Positions 13,251 through 24,769 of a DNA stretch of 64,000 nucleotides are shown here, one piece after another. Position 1 is the first letter of the stretch. Each line of letters starts with the position of its first letter. Where the stretch lies: the NCBI GenBank assembly GCA_028564705.1, contig JAPXFQ010002816.1, positions 170,970-234,969 on the forward strand, read 5' to 3'. A program made the translations under genes and the position numbers. The notes beneath the pieces were generated by a model. That model saw nothing but the letters and a program-made list of their open reading frames with translations. It had not been told where the DNA came from and made no database searches. This DNA comes from Apricaphanius iberus (Eukaryota > Chordata > Actinopteri > Cyprinodontiformes > Aphaniidae).

Positions 13251-13251
13251 G

Positions 13252-13846
13252 GGGTGTCAAAACATTTTCTCACATTGGCAAATATAGTCAAGTCAAATGG
13301 ACTCAAGGTCCAAATTTTTTCTTTTTTTTTTAATTACAAAACTCAATAAAAAATCAACATAAGCTAAGTATGCAATACTTTAATCAAAGTAATTGGATTT
13401 ACTGTTAGAAAGGTATGTGTAAATAATAATTGATGCAAAACTTAAGGGTAAATTTTGCACATTTCATTTGTTATTTTTTGGGGGTCTGGAATAGAACCAA
13501 TAAAATCCGGATTTAGGTCATTCTTCCTTTGAAAAGGCTTGCTATAATTAGGTATGTTTCTTAAATTCATTAAAAACTGATTTTAGATACAGTAAAGTCA
13601 GTTTCTGAGTAAAAATCAGTGGACAGATGTGGTCTTTGTAGTGGACAGGATAAAAGAGGGGAAAAAAAAGACACACTTGGTGTTTTCTTGCCAACATGTT
13701 CTATTGCAACAAGATTTGCATTAATGTGGAAAAGTTTGCACTAATTAAAAAAACATTTCTATCTGGAACAGCCATTTGTGCTGGGGGGGGAAGATTTGTA
13801 TCAATCCCGAATTGAAGTCGGGGGCTGCACTTGGACACCCTTAAAT
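13252..13846. mobile_element. Probable non-autonomous hAT-like element, decayed
   Basis: The left end 'caggggtgtcaaaacatttt' and right end 'ctgcacttggacaccctt' are imperfect inverted versions of each other (caggggtgtc versus aagggtgtcc). The 'caggggtgtc' start is typical of hAT-derived repeats in vertebrates. No transposase frame is seen, and I could not find a convincing 8-bp target duplication. Superfamily assignment is tentative. Confidence 0.45.
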
Positions 13847-15190
13847 AAGAGTCTTCGTCTGTTTACAAAGACGGAAAGAGATTGGACCTTATTTGAGGGA
13901 AGGTATTGGATGGCCAGGTAAGCAGTTAAATATTTTCTTTTAACTTTCTTGTTATGTTAGCTAACGCTAGCAAAACCCGGTTAGGCCAACTACGGTACTA
14001 TATATGCTCTACCAGTTTCCTGGTGGAAGACGCTGTAAACAACTAGCAACAGAGAAATCCCCGCCCACACAATGACGTTCTGACGTGACGTGCTGATGCC
14101 TCGACGCAGACTACAAAGTGTGTAAGCAGCTGGGTTTTCATTTAATTTAATTTCATCCATTTGAACTATTTGATGCCTGGATTCCCTGCCCGGCGTGAAG
14201 GAGGCATGAACCCCATGCCCGAGCTTATCATTTAGGCTGTAGTTACGTAATTGGCCTGAGGGGGCACTAGGTAGGACAAAACTTTCAAACTTCACGTAAT
14301 CCCTTTAAATGGAGCTTGAGTTTCACTTTTCCTCCAATCACAAGACAGACACTTTGTCCTTACACTTTAGCATATACAGTATACTGTGTTTTTTTTTAAT
14401 GAAATGCAAGTGGGGTAGGTTGAAATGGCAGAAATGATCCTGGGGCCACCTTAGTCCGTTTGAGCACAAAAGCTACAAACAGCTGAATCACGTAAAAAAA
14501 CCAAAACAATGAAGTGTCCTTTTTTTTTAAAGTTGGACCATTTAAACCTGGACTAAAATCCCTTTCGCCATAAAAATAAATATAATTTCTTTTTCTCTCC
14601 CCTCTATTTAACAGTTTTTCCACTTTCCTCACTTACTAAAATACCTGTGCATAATTTCCACACAGGTCCCTAAAAAGTTTGACTAAATGGAATTTCATTT
14701 AGAGTAAAGCTATTACCAGTGATGCACATTAAAGCTGTTTCAGGAACTGAGGAGTGAAATAGAACTGTATTCTGTTATGTTATTTTCCTCTAAGAGTGCC
14801 AAGACATGTACGCAAGAGAAGGCATGGGTGAGCAAAACAAGCAAGACACTTTTCATCAACAAAAAACTCCTTTCAGGTAATGAATGCATAAAAGTTCAAT
14901 TACTGTTGATGATGAGTTGACTCATGGTTTGTCATTTCTGGATTATGTAGTTCTGAACAGTCGTGAAGATCCAACAGAAATCTAGACATTTTTACAAAAC
15001 ATAGAGAGAAAAAAGCCATATTTTAAAGCGGTACATCCCAGCAATCTTGAGGGATTATATTAACCTCAAAGAGCAGGAGAAAAAACAACATATCACTCAA
15101 TAGAATGCCTTTAAACAATTTCAGAATAATGCAGTAGACTGATGTTTGTTAAATAGTCTACTCAAATGTACACCTAAAACACTGCCTTTT
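13847..15190. other. Non-coding, no gene seen
   Basis: Mixed-composition DNA. Around 13,990-14,300 GC content rises and a 101-codon minus-strand frame appears. It has no domain I recognise and is probably part of an unnamed interspersed repeat. Confidence 0.35.
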
Positions 15191-15194
15191 TATA

Positions 15195-16172
15195 GTTTTC
15201 ACCAACCTTTTTGAAACTGAAAGCTACTTAACGGAAAATGTTTTTTTTTTCAACCTGAACTTTATTTTTTTTACACATCCAGACATGTTTGGAGCTACTT
15301 GGAGCCCCTTCAGCATGAGTTTATATCGAAACAGCGTATATCCATGTAGTTGGAATCAATCAGGGCAAGAGCTTGCCGCCTATAATAAGGTATTATCTGC
15401 CCCAAAACGCCTTCATTTAACCATGTTTTGTTATGTATAGTTAGTAATATTCCCCTGTGACTTCAGAACGTCTCTGAGGTGCTAAGGTATTAGCATCTGA
15501 AGTTTTTACAGAATTTCAATAAAACGCTCCAACTTAAGCTAACCTGGGATTTCAGTGAGGTTGCACCTGCACCATTAGTAGTAGTCTGTGTAGTTTGCTG
15601 AAAGGGAGCCTGTAGAAGCTCAAGTTAGTCCAACTGGTCATTCTGGGAAGACGCAAATGCGAACCATGTTGATGTCTGCAGTAGCAAGTTCTGTCTAACG
15701 ACCGTTGTAGAGCAGAGTGAAAGTCCTACTTAGACTACAACCAGGATGGAGCACAGCATGGATGTAATTGTAACCGTGCCATAGTGTAGTTGTATTTTTG
15801 CCACTAAATCACCCCGGAACGAAACAAATAAACACTTCTGAAACATTCTGAACTCTGACGGGAATAGTGCTAAAATTTAATAACAAAACATGGTTAAATG
15901 ACAGAGCTTTAGGGCAGATAATACCTCATTACAGGCGGCGCAATCCTGCCCCCATTGACTCCCATTATAAGGATATACGATTGCGACTCAATATAACCTC
16001 CTGATGAACGGCTCCAAGAGGCTCCAAACTTGTCTGCGTGAGTAAATGAATGTAATATTGACTAAAACTAAAATGAGGTTCAGTTTAAAAAATAAAGAAA
16101 CTCTTTCTTTAAAGGGTGCTGAGTAATACGAAGGGCTAGCTCTAAATTACAAACTTTTGAAAAGTTGTATGG
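15195..16172. mobile_element. Foldback-type DNA element with ~160-bp inverted arms
   Basis: The left arm (about 15,275-15,437) and right arm (about 15,885-16,045) are long imperfect reverse complements. Left-arm landmarks tttggagctacttggagcc, ggtattatctgcccc and taaccatgttttgttat reappear inverted on the right as ggctccaagaggctccaaa, gggcagataatacc and ataacaaaacatggtta. The outer ends (caccaacctttttgaaac on the left, aagttgtatggtttatc on the right) are also weakly inverted. The interior (about 450 bp) has no transposase frame. This is a non-autonomous DNA transposon, possibly hAT-derived. Confidence 0.75.
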
Positions 16173-16180
16173 TTTATCTT

Positions 16181-17620
16181 CAGTGTTGGGTAGTAATGGA
16201 ATACATGTACCGGCGGTACGTATTTAGAATACTTATTATGAGAACTGTATTCCGTTACAGTTACTGTTTTATAACATGGTGTTCAGAATAAAGTTACTTT
16301 TGTAATACCATTGGAATACTTGTGTGTTTTCCACTTTCCACTTGAAAGATGAATATATATATTTTGGGAAATGTGTGTCTCTGTGTTTTGTAGACAATTC
16401 CATAATACCCCTAAGCAACATGCCGCCGAAACAATAGATATCCTATGGCCGAAACACTCCAGATCTGCAAGCACCAACATTAACGTGAGTTGCCAGGTAT
16501 GGATTCAGACAACGAGCTGGGGGTGTTGGAGCCAAAATCGCAGCCAGATAAACCTACTAGCAGTGAATGAAACGATGCATTCAATGGGGCTCTCTCGCAG
16601 TTCTTTTTTTTTTTTTCAAGTGATGCTAGATTTCATTCGAACATTCCTGACAAAAGCCCAGCCAAAGCCATGGAGTCGCACCGCAATGATTCTGGTGTCA
16701 AACTGTAAAGTATGCAAGCAAACTCCAGTGATTGCGGTATCAATGAATGACGGGGCATATTCATTTTACCACCTAAAATATGTTTTGCAAAGTTTAGTGA
16801 TGATCCACGTGGGAAAATTCGTAAATTTTTGTGTAAACTTTTGCGGGCGGGTTTAAAAAAAATATGCTGCGCATTGACAACATCAACAGCAAACTAGAAC
16901 TAAAGCATCCGGCTGGCCAGCCTTTAAAGGTATGTGAAAGTCACTAAAAAATTAAGACACAGCAGCGATGTACAAAAACAAAACAAAATTCTCAACCACT
17001 GTTTATTTATTTATTTTTTCATTAGTTGACAGGGCCTATATCATGTTAGTTATGTCATTTTTCACAGTTACAGTGACTGTGTTGGTTTGATTATATGTTG
17101 TTGTGATAGGTTTCCCAAAAAAATATGGCTACAAGGATAAAAGCTTTCCATTTGGAGTACAATGAATGCCAGTTAACAATACTTATATTTGTAACAGAAT
17201 CTTGCCTAATTGGCTGTGGCTGCAAAATATCTAAACTTCGTTTAAAATGACAAAATATGAAATCAAATCAAATGTAAAGAGATATTACTGCTAAAAAACA
17301 GTTTGCTTGTTAGTGTGGTTGGTTTTTGTTTACTAAGAGGTAGAAGTGTTGTGCCAAAAATAAATACTTTTATTTTATTTTTTTTATTCGGGCAGTACCT
17401 AGCATCAATATGCCCTCTGTTTTCCTATGGAAGTAGCTACCAGCGCATTTTGGGAAATTTAATAGACTTAAATACTGTTTTTAAGGGAAATTATCCCAAG
17501 TGTTTGGAATGCAGTACCAGGATTCAACATAATAATGGAATACGTTACGAAATGCATTTTAAAGAAGGTATTCAGTATTGCGTAACTAAATACATTTACA
17601 AAGTATTCTCCCCAATGCTG
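16181..17620. mobile_element. hAT-type element with inverted ends and 8-bp target duplication
   Basis: The left end is cagtgttgggtagtaatgg and the right end is gtattctccccaatgctg, so the termini read CAGTGTTGGG and, inverted, CAGCATTGGG. Immediately outside lie tttatctt (16,173-16,180) and tttatatt (17,621-17,628), an 8-bp direct repeat with one mismatch, the hAT signature. Length is 1,440 bp. The longest internal frame (16,371-16,856, 161 codons) shows no hAT dimerisation or RNase-H-like motif, so the element looks non-autonomous or too decayed to read. It abuts the foldback element on its left. Confidence 0.8.
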
Positions 17621-17628
17621 TTTATATT

Positions 17629-20340
17629 TAGTTCTAAAATAAAATAATAGTTCTATTTATATGATATGTCTGATCACATGTTAATTTCTCACAAATATTA
17701 ATAATGATTTAAGATAGGAACAGATACATTTCAAAATGCTACACGTTATTTCTATTCAACTCTTAGTGCATTTCAATTTTTAGCTATTTTTAGAAAATGC
17801 CCAGAGGGCAAATCAAGCTCTCCCTTAGAGCAACTCTTTGCCCCTACTCTACAGTTTTTGTGTTACGCTTGAGTTCTGTGTTTCTTTGGTGACATTACTA
17901 TATTTGTCTTTGCACTGATGAGTGTGGAAAAACTAAGTGCATAAATAACATTATCCTATATACCTGTAAAATTATAATCCAAAGAAAGGTTTGGAAAAAA
18001 ACAAATATGGGACACCAGGGTAGAATTAACTTACCTTTTCCCTTTGCAGGGCACACTGTTAATTTTACACACATTATCCCATTACACATGCAACATGGAG
18101 GCCTCATAGTCTGACATGAATATTTTGTTGTATCACAAAATGACCTCATTTACTACTAATTGGACCAATATTTTATCTTTTTAATTTTTCTTTTTTTATT
18201 TAGCAGCTGTGTTGAAAACCCTCCCTCCATGGAGGGGGGCTATTACATAAATTCATACAGTACCCGTAAAACACATTTGTCAATATGGAACAGGATCAGA
18301 GAAATTAGTTCCTTTAAGCCTCTTACATACCCTGCAAGAACAGAGATATTTGTTGTCTTTCCTTAAAATGTTAGAAAGAAAACTGGATCACTGTCGGGTG
18401 GGTAGGGGACTGAGCTTGTTGGAGGCTGTGCTCCCTTAGTGCTTTTCTAGTTTCCAATGTGTGTATTAATTCATATTAAGGTATTTTGGGGGATTTGAAC
18501 TATTAAAATATGCAATTCCAATCATTTTTAGATGAAGTCCTGATTATTTAAAAGTTTTGGATGTTTGTGGGTAGCTGTGGTCTCAAATATCCGGCAAATA
18601 CCAGGGTCCATTGTATACAGTAGGCATTAAAGCTTGGTGTTGTTAAGTCTGACATGTCTAGATACTGTATAAATGTATGTTTGTAATGTTGTCCTTTTTT
18701 AAATATGATGGGTATTGGCTATACACACAAAATGTAATAAATTAAAACACCAATACTGTGTCTGTTTGTTTTTCTTTCTTTTTTTTTCAATTTTAAAATA
18801 CTATTCTGAGGCCCCTAAACCTTAAACTATTAACTAGGTAAGCCCTAGCTAAAGTGTGGCCGGCTGGCTGTTCTTGGACGAAAGCTCAGTTGCTTCCATT
18901 CAGTTTGGAGGTTTTAGGGAAAAAAACAAATAAGATTGTTAACCAAACAATACATGTTTTTGTACAAGGATTTTGTAAACTCTTTTACCTAACCCTCAAG
19001 TTGACATCCCAGAGCATACACAACATTAAAGTGAAAACAAGACACAATGCTGCCTTTTCAGAGGGATGAAGTTTTTGAGCAATGCAGTCATACATGATTC
19101 ATTTCTCTGCTTAGAGAGCAACTTACTGTTGTGTAAAAAATTGACATTAAGCATCTTTTGTGTTATTCCTGTTTTTAGTCTACAAACCCAAGGGCAAAGA
19201 ATGAGCAATCTGTAATTTTGTGCACCGAAGAAATGCCATTGCTTGGGCTTTTTTAAATAAGCGACAGGCTGATTTGCGGAATACAAATCAGCCACTGGTT
19301 GTTAGACACAAAGTTGAGCCTAAAGGTATGTTTTAATCTCACTCGTTTTCTTTCCTGCCTGAACGTTAATCTTTTGGGGGGGTTACATAGTCTTTGTACT
19401 ACAGAGAATTATTCACAGACACACATTATCACCTGTGACCAGATAGCTATTTAAATACACAGAGACAGCATATTTTTTTCATCTCTCTTTGCTCCATGTA
19501 TGAGTAACCTTTGACCTACAAATTACATTCTTACTTAGTTGACATTTACGGTGCATGTTTGTTTATGGCCCTTTTTTGCAACCCTGGAAACAATCATAGT
19601 CCATGAACGAGCTTCTGAGCTAAAATACACTTTTCTCACTGTATCATGGTAATATAAACATTTTTATTTTATTTTTTACGAGAACAATTTAAAATGTGAT
19701 ATATATAAAATCTGCATTTTGTATATAAAATATTTTTTGTGCAATAATACAGAATATAATCATGTCAAATCATGTATTACATACTCATTTTAACTTTAAT
19801 TTGATGCACAGATTCACACAAAACAATGGTAAAAAGATCTTTCCTATTGGTGGCAGCTGTTGACACAGCACCTTCCACTTGCCACAAACAGAAGCTAATA
19901 TAAATTAAAAATGTATGATCCTATACTTCATTTGTTTAATAGTGAAAAATCCTTCTGATTGTGTGTAGCTGCAAGATGAAATTGTGTTTCTAGCTAATAT
20001 GATTTAGTTACTTTACTTGACCCGGCATGTTTTCCCATTTTGAAGAGCAGCAAAGAGGAAAGGACAACTTTGTCATAATATATTTATACCCAAAGACAAC
20101 TGGAAATTGTAGCTTATTATTTGAATTTCCGTAAGATTTCTATCACTTTAAAATTATTTTAAGTGATTTCCCTAATTTTGGGACTTTTGAGCATGCCCAA
20201 ATATAAGCAATGCCAGCTAATTTTAAAAGAAAATATATTCATACATATATAGGCTGCACCTGAATAGAAGCTACAGGTTTTCATGTTGTAACATGAGATA
20301 TTTAAACAGAAAGATGGTAAACAGACTACTGCTTTTTTAG
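17629..20340. other. AT-rich non-coding DNA, no gene seen
   Basis: No frame carries recognisable motifs. Homopolymer runs (e.g. T-rich near 18,775-18,790) and scattered simple sequence are present. Nothing suggests exons. Confidence 0.45.
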
Positions 20341-20344
20341 GGTT

Positions 20345-20520
20345 TAATTACCTCCACCAGGAGATAATATTTTCATGCAAGTCTGTATGTTTGTCTGTCT
20401 TTCTGTCTTGTTTGTTCGTCTGTCTGTTAGCAACATAACTCAAACAATTATGGTGATGAAATTTTACTGAAATGAGCAAAATGGGACCGGGAACGACAAA
20501 TCTTAAGGTTGTTCCAACAT
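20345..20520. repeat. Fragment of a dispersed fish repeat
   Basis: Begins 'attacctccaccaggaga' and continues with a TCTG/TTTG-rich part, then 'tctgttagcaacataactca'. This combination is a familiar dispersed repeat in fish genomes. The family was not named by eye and no partner end was found. Confidence 0.5.
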
Positions 20521-21147
20521 AAAACGTGCATATCCCCCCAGCCAGCGGTGCTAACCTCCACTGCTCTCCTGTATCAGGGAGCTCACAAGCGGCTTCCGTT
20601 GAACAAAAGCCCCAAATCTCTGCTCTCCGCTGGAGGAGCGCTCCGACAGCACGAATACAGACATGCATCTCATTAAAGACCCATTCTGATCCTCTTCTGG
20701 GCTATTTTTAAATGTTCTCAGTGGTTTTTAAATTATTTTTATGCTGTGTTATAGGAAAAATTATATTAGGAATGATCTGTTCTGTTTTTTCTTACATACT
20801 GAGAGAACTGTGTGCCATTTCTTAATGATATAGTGATAGTCTGCTTGTGTGACACTGTATAATATTAGGTCAGGTCAAATGAACAGATATTAGGATTCCT
20901 ACTCCCTGTATTACCATTGAAACAACCCTCAGAGCACTGAACATCATAACGTGTTCTAAGATTGAGCCTGTCCTATCAGATGAAGATGCCTGGGAGTCTG
21001 TGGTAGCCAGTGAGAAGAAATGTTTGCTGATATGCTGTAGATACTAGTAAGGTTGTATGAACCTATAAAGTTGTCAATCTGTTGGTGGGAAGGAGGTTCA
21101 ACTGTTGTGAATAATCTGTAATACTGTTCATCCTTGCTTTATTAAAT

Positions 21148-22350
21148 GAGTCCATTAAATAACCTCCATAGAATGAAGGAATCTCACTCATCATTTTAAT
21201 TTAATAATGTTTTTTCCTCCGGATATTATTTTGGCGCTCTCAACGTGGGTTTCAGCGGAAGGGGGTATCAGGAGTTCAATCAGTCAAATGGCCAAGACAC
21301 AGGAGGATTAGCCTCTCTGGCCCTTAGACCTCTGTAGGTATGTGAGATGGATGGCACTTGAATTTCAATTAATTAATCAGCAATGGATTTAGCCTGTATC
21401 ATTCCTTTTTTTTTTTTTTTTCTTTCTTTTTTTTCTGTGGGTTCAATTTCCTGACGTCATGGACATTAAACTGAGACAAGAAGGGAGAAAGGAAGAAGGT
21501 GAAGAAAAGAAACCGGACCAGCAGAGGTGCGAACCGACGACACAAGACAGGGAGGCAAACAAAGAACACAAGAAAACATCCCAGTCCTCCACCTCTGCCG
21601 GACGGCAGAGAAACAGTAATACAAAACAAAAACAACAAACTGTACAGAACCAAACCAATAGTTCGGATCTAGTAGAATAAACTAAGAATTACACATTCAC
21701 TACACACAAGCATTGATTAATGAACATAATACAAATGTTTCTGGTAAGCTCCTGTGAACAACTAACTAATGATGACATTTTTAAGTTTGTATTTTCTATG
21801 TTCTGTGGTGATTGATGTTATCATTGATGATTCTGATCTGTTTTTGTGTAAGCTCTTTAAAGGGTCACTGTGGGGTTCACACTGTGAATGGAAGCCTCAT
21901 TTAAGGGAAGAGTACATGTTTCAACTTGTGCTAAGAATTTTTTGACTTTTTAATATGTACTTGACAGATACTGCCAAACATTGGGACCTCTCTCTGTTTT
22001 GCTGTTATTTTTAGGCATCATGACTGATGAGGAGCCATACAGAAAGGCCACCTAGGGGGCATAGGGGCCTGCGCATTCTTTTGTCCCACACAGTCGTGAG
22101 AGACGCAAACACAACCATAGTCTCGGAGGTTGTTTATCTTATGCCTCAAAGGTTTTTGAATAAGGCTCTGTATCGGATCAGATAATGTCATCAAGAAGGA
22201 TCTATAGATTTGGCTACTTTGTTCAGAAGATTTAATGTGACTTGTGATACAAAAGATAATGTGTTCTTGCTTATTATTTTTGTCCATTCAAGTCCATTAA
22301 ATAACCTCGATATAATGAAGGAATCTCACTCGTCATTTTTATTTAATTAT
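21148..22350 (+). mobile_element. Possible LTR-retroelement relic (65-bp direct repeat plus PBS-like site)
   Basis: About 65 bp at 21,148-21,210 recur at 22,288-22,352 with few mismatches (shared pieces: gtccattaaataacctc, aatgaaggaatctcactc, tttaattta). Just after the first copy lies ttggcgctctcaacgtggg (21,231-21,250), which resembles a tRNA-Lys type primer-binding site. Between the copies I see no gag/pol frame; a 73-codon frame at 21,459-21,680 is Lys/Glu/Gln-rich and unassigned. The second copy runs directly into the Ngaro element's 3' end. Reading it as a collapsed LTR element is inference; a simple segmental duplication remains possible. Confidence 0.35.
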
Positions 22351-22355
22351 GTTTT

Positions 22356-22528
22356 CATTAGCATGGACCACGCTTACGGAGATTAGATTAGTTTTGATTA
22401 GTTCATTTATTGACAAAGGTTAGATAGATGATGTGTCTGGAAGGATGCACTGATGTAGGCTTGTAGACTCTGTGTGGGGGTGCAGTCTTCGGATGTCAGT
22501 CTTCTTCTTGAGCCTGCTCAGGACCCCC
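22356..22528 (-). repeat. Ngaro split direct repeat B2 (3' end)
   Basis: Runs from cattagcatggaccacgc to gcctgctcaggacccccc and matches B1 (23,090-23,262) almost base for base (e.g. gatgatgtgtctggaaggat, ggcttgtagactctgtgtgg). It forms the element's outer 3' terminus on the minus strand. Confidence 0.9.
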
Positions 22529-22574
22529 CCAGACAAAGAACCTGAAAGAAACAGATATTAGAGCTGGAGTTTGA

Positions 22575-22850
22575 AAGAGCAGATAAGCAGATGAAGGGAT
22601 GAGGGGATGAAGGGATGAGGGAGGGGATGAAAGGATGAGGGAGGGATGAAGGGATGAGGGAGGGGATGAAAGGGATGAGGGGATGAGGGGGTGGTTGAGA
22701 GAGGGAATGACGGAGGAGATGAAGGGACGATGGGATGAAAAGGATGAAGGGATGAGGGAGGGGATGAAGGGATTAGGGAGGGGATGAGGGGATGAGAGAG
22801 GGGATGAAGGGATGAGGGAGCGGATGAAGGGATGAGGGAATAGTAAAATG
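22575..22850. repeat. GGGATGA-type minisatellite inside the Ngaro A2-B2 spacer
   Basis: Dozens of variants of gatgaaggg / gatgaggg / gagggagggg follow one another, with units of about 7-16 bp and an irregular higher order. On the minus (element) strand it reads as TCATCCC repeats. It lies between A2 and B2, where other Ngaro elements have little or no spacer. Confidence 0.9.
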
Positions 22851-22897
22851 GGGATGTTATACTGAGACGAGATAAAGGATCAGGGGGAGGGAGGTTG

Positions 22898-23089
22898 GGG
22901 TTTACGAGACCACAGTCTGAGCGACGCTGATGGCTAGGTGCTCGAATTTAAATAAATCACAGAGTAATTAGGAATGGAATTCAGGTGTGAGATGCCAGGT
23001 GAGTCGGATCCAAGTAGATTAGTGAGAGAATACTGAATATGAGGCGTGGTCCAGCTCACGAACCTAAGTTAACATATTAACTTACATTT
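22898..23089 (-). repeat. Ngaro split direct repeat A2
   Basis: 192 bp from gggtttacgagaccacagtc to taacttacattt. It matches A1 at 26,327-26,518 with only scattered substitutions and touches B1 without a gap. Confidence 0.9.
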
Positions 23090-23262
23090 CATTAGCATGG
23101 ACCACACCTACGGAGATTAGATTAGTTTTGATTAGTTCATTTATTGACAAAGGTTAGATAGATGATGTGTCTGGAAGGATGCACTGATGTAGGCTTGTAG
23201 ACTCTGTGTGGGGGTGCAGTCTTCGGAAGTCGGTCTTCTTCTCGAGCCTGCTCAGGACCCCC
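23090..23262 (-). repeat. Ngaro split direct repeat B1
   Basis: Near-identical to B2, differing at a few bases (cacctacgg versus cgcttacgg; aagtcggtctt versus atgtcagtctt). It sits immediately 3' of the recombinase frame, whose stop codon is at 23,278-23,280. Confidence 0.9.
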
Positions 23263-23277
23263 AAAGTTGGTCATTAT

Positions 23278-23625
23278 TTAACAAAGCAAGGAATGAGCAT
23301 GGTGCAGATCGTCGAGATTATTATGAATGTAAGAACGGTATGCTGAGGATGACAAACAACCTAGGATTTGAATAGTCTTGTCGGAAATGCCTAACTGAGA
23401 AGCTGAAGTGCCTGCGCCCATGCGGATGGAGTGGGTGGAATAATCATCAGGGTTGATGCCAGATCTAAACGGGATTCATTAGAGGAGAAGAGTAACCATA
23501 ACAGATTTTTTGGATGCAGCGGGTAAGGAGGTCAGATTTTATAGGGAATCGGTGATTAGGTTAAGGTGTTTCTTGATTCTTAAGACCTTTGAGCAGCATG
23601 GATATGTGGCTATGGGAGAGAGCTG
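23278..23625 (-). pseudogene. Ngaro tyrosine recombinase (YR) remnant
   Basis: The last open block (23,476-23,278) contains YSTHSIRMGAGTSASQLG followed by ILGCLSSSAYRSYIH. This matches the C-terminal signature of the recombinase: the H-x-x-R box (HSIR), then the catalytic Tyr after the 'SSAY' segment. Upstream in other frames are MLLKGLKNQETP and FPIKSDLLTRC, the N-terminal core-binding part, separated by a stop and frameshifts. The enzyme would integrate circular cDNA by site-specific recombination. All catalytic landmarks I can see are intact, but the frame is broken at least three times. Start is approximate. Confidence 0.8.
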
Positions 23626-23701
23626 AAAGGGATTTGCCGGTAGCCAGTTTAATGAAGAAATTAATGCCAGAAAGTTATGATTGAATAGTGAAAACGCAGA
23701 T

Positions 23702-24430
23702 TTATAGGATTGTATGTGAACAGGTAATGAAGAGGCGAATAGAAGACGGAATGAGTGAGGGGAATGGAAGGTTATACGTTACATAGAAACTTTTAAAAAC
23801 TGTTCCATCTTGAAAGATAAGATGAGAGAGTTCTAGGAGCAATGCTGTTGAGGATAGCGTTCTGAGAAATGATGGAGAGGTCTTGAAGCTGTGTAGTTTG
23901 TTGTAGATGGTTGCTGAAAACGGTGGGATCGGAGTTGGATGAGGATCTGCGTCTGGAGCCAAGGACCTGAATTTCTGGAAAGAGAAGCGAGAGAGTGAAT
24001 CAGCGATGGAATTCCGATGGTTAGATACATGAGCAGCATGGAGAATGAACTGAAGTTTGGCTGGCGCCAGAGTGAGTCTACGAATGAACTGCGTGATGCA
24101 GGATGAAAGTGAATGGCCTTTGTTTATGATGTCGACAACGGCAGAGTTGTCTGAATGAATAAGGATCCAGCGTTGAGACCATTCATGCCCCCCCCAAAAA
24201 AAGGGCTGCAATCACAATGGGATCGATTTCATAATGAGCGGATGAGAGAGAGGCCGACTGGAGCTGCGAACGTTCAAATTCGGGGGCCTTGTTGAGGCAA
24301 ACCGCCTTTCATTGTAGAACCACCAAAGCCAGTGGAGGGTGCTGCATCGGTAAATAGCCAGATGTCATCTGGATGAGAAATTCATAAAGTCATTGTAGAA
24401 GAATGAAATGCCGTTCCAAGATGAAAGAAA
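23702..24430 (-). pseudogene. Ngaro RNase H domain (with RT C-terminal remnant)
   Basis: Blocks in several frames spell an RNase H of the DIRS/Ngaro kind. WLFTDAAPSTGFGG (about 24,360-24,319) carries the first acidic residue. A block ending IDPIVIAALFLGG follows, then ILIHSDNSAVVDIINKG with the second Asp, and HVSNHRNSIADSLSRF with the His/Asp end. FRSLAPDADPHPTPIPP is the usual linker to the recombinase. Upstream, IENLAGWKCAFRQEF and SWNGISFFYND match the segment that joins RT and RNase H. Frames change at homopolymer runs (T8/G7 near 24,190). It lies directly upstream of the recombinase on the same strand. Confidence 0.8.
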
Positions 24431-24539
24431 TTCTTGCCGAAAGGCGCATTTCCATCCGGCGAGGTTCTCAATGGCGAGACCATGAAGCAAAGGGATGTTG
24501 GCGGCGGTGGACAGGTGAAAAATAAATGATGTCCCCTTA

Positions 24540-24769
24540 ATGGGAGTGGCGAGGTGCTGTGATAGTCAATCTTTTTTGGAAGTGGGGTTATGGGGGCAGG
24601 TGTTCCTAGCATGTGCCCCTCCGCAGAAAGAGCAAGTATGCAAGAGCCTACAGCTGGAGGCTGAGCAGCCAAGGTCATTGAAATTGTTACACACCATCCT
24701 GCCACCTTGGAAAAGGATTGGACGGCCACGCTTATCCATGCCCCCGGAGACAGGGGCATTAGGAGTCAA
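24540..24769 (-). pseudogene. Ngaro gag-like zinc finger segment
   Basis: In one open block of 67 codons: GRMVCNNFNDLGCSASSC then RLLHTCSFCGGAHARNTCP. The spaced Cys/His residues (C..C..H.C..C..H..C) form the zinc-binding segment found upstream of RT in DIRS/Ngaro elements, probably nucleic-acid binding. It overlaps the end of the preceding block by four bases (24,766-24,769). Only about 110 bp separate it from the RT/RNase H joint, so the RT core has been deleted. Confidence 0.7.

Noticed and set aside
12963..13349. 128-codon open frame
   Set aside because: Runs into the hAT-like repeat and shows no recognisable motif.
16371..16856. 161-codon frame inside the hAT element as transposase
   Set aside because: Lacks hAT catalytic or dimerisation motifs and includes a homopolymer Phe run; likely chance.
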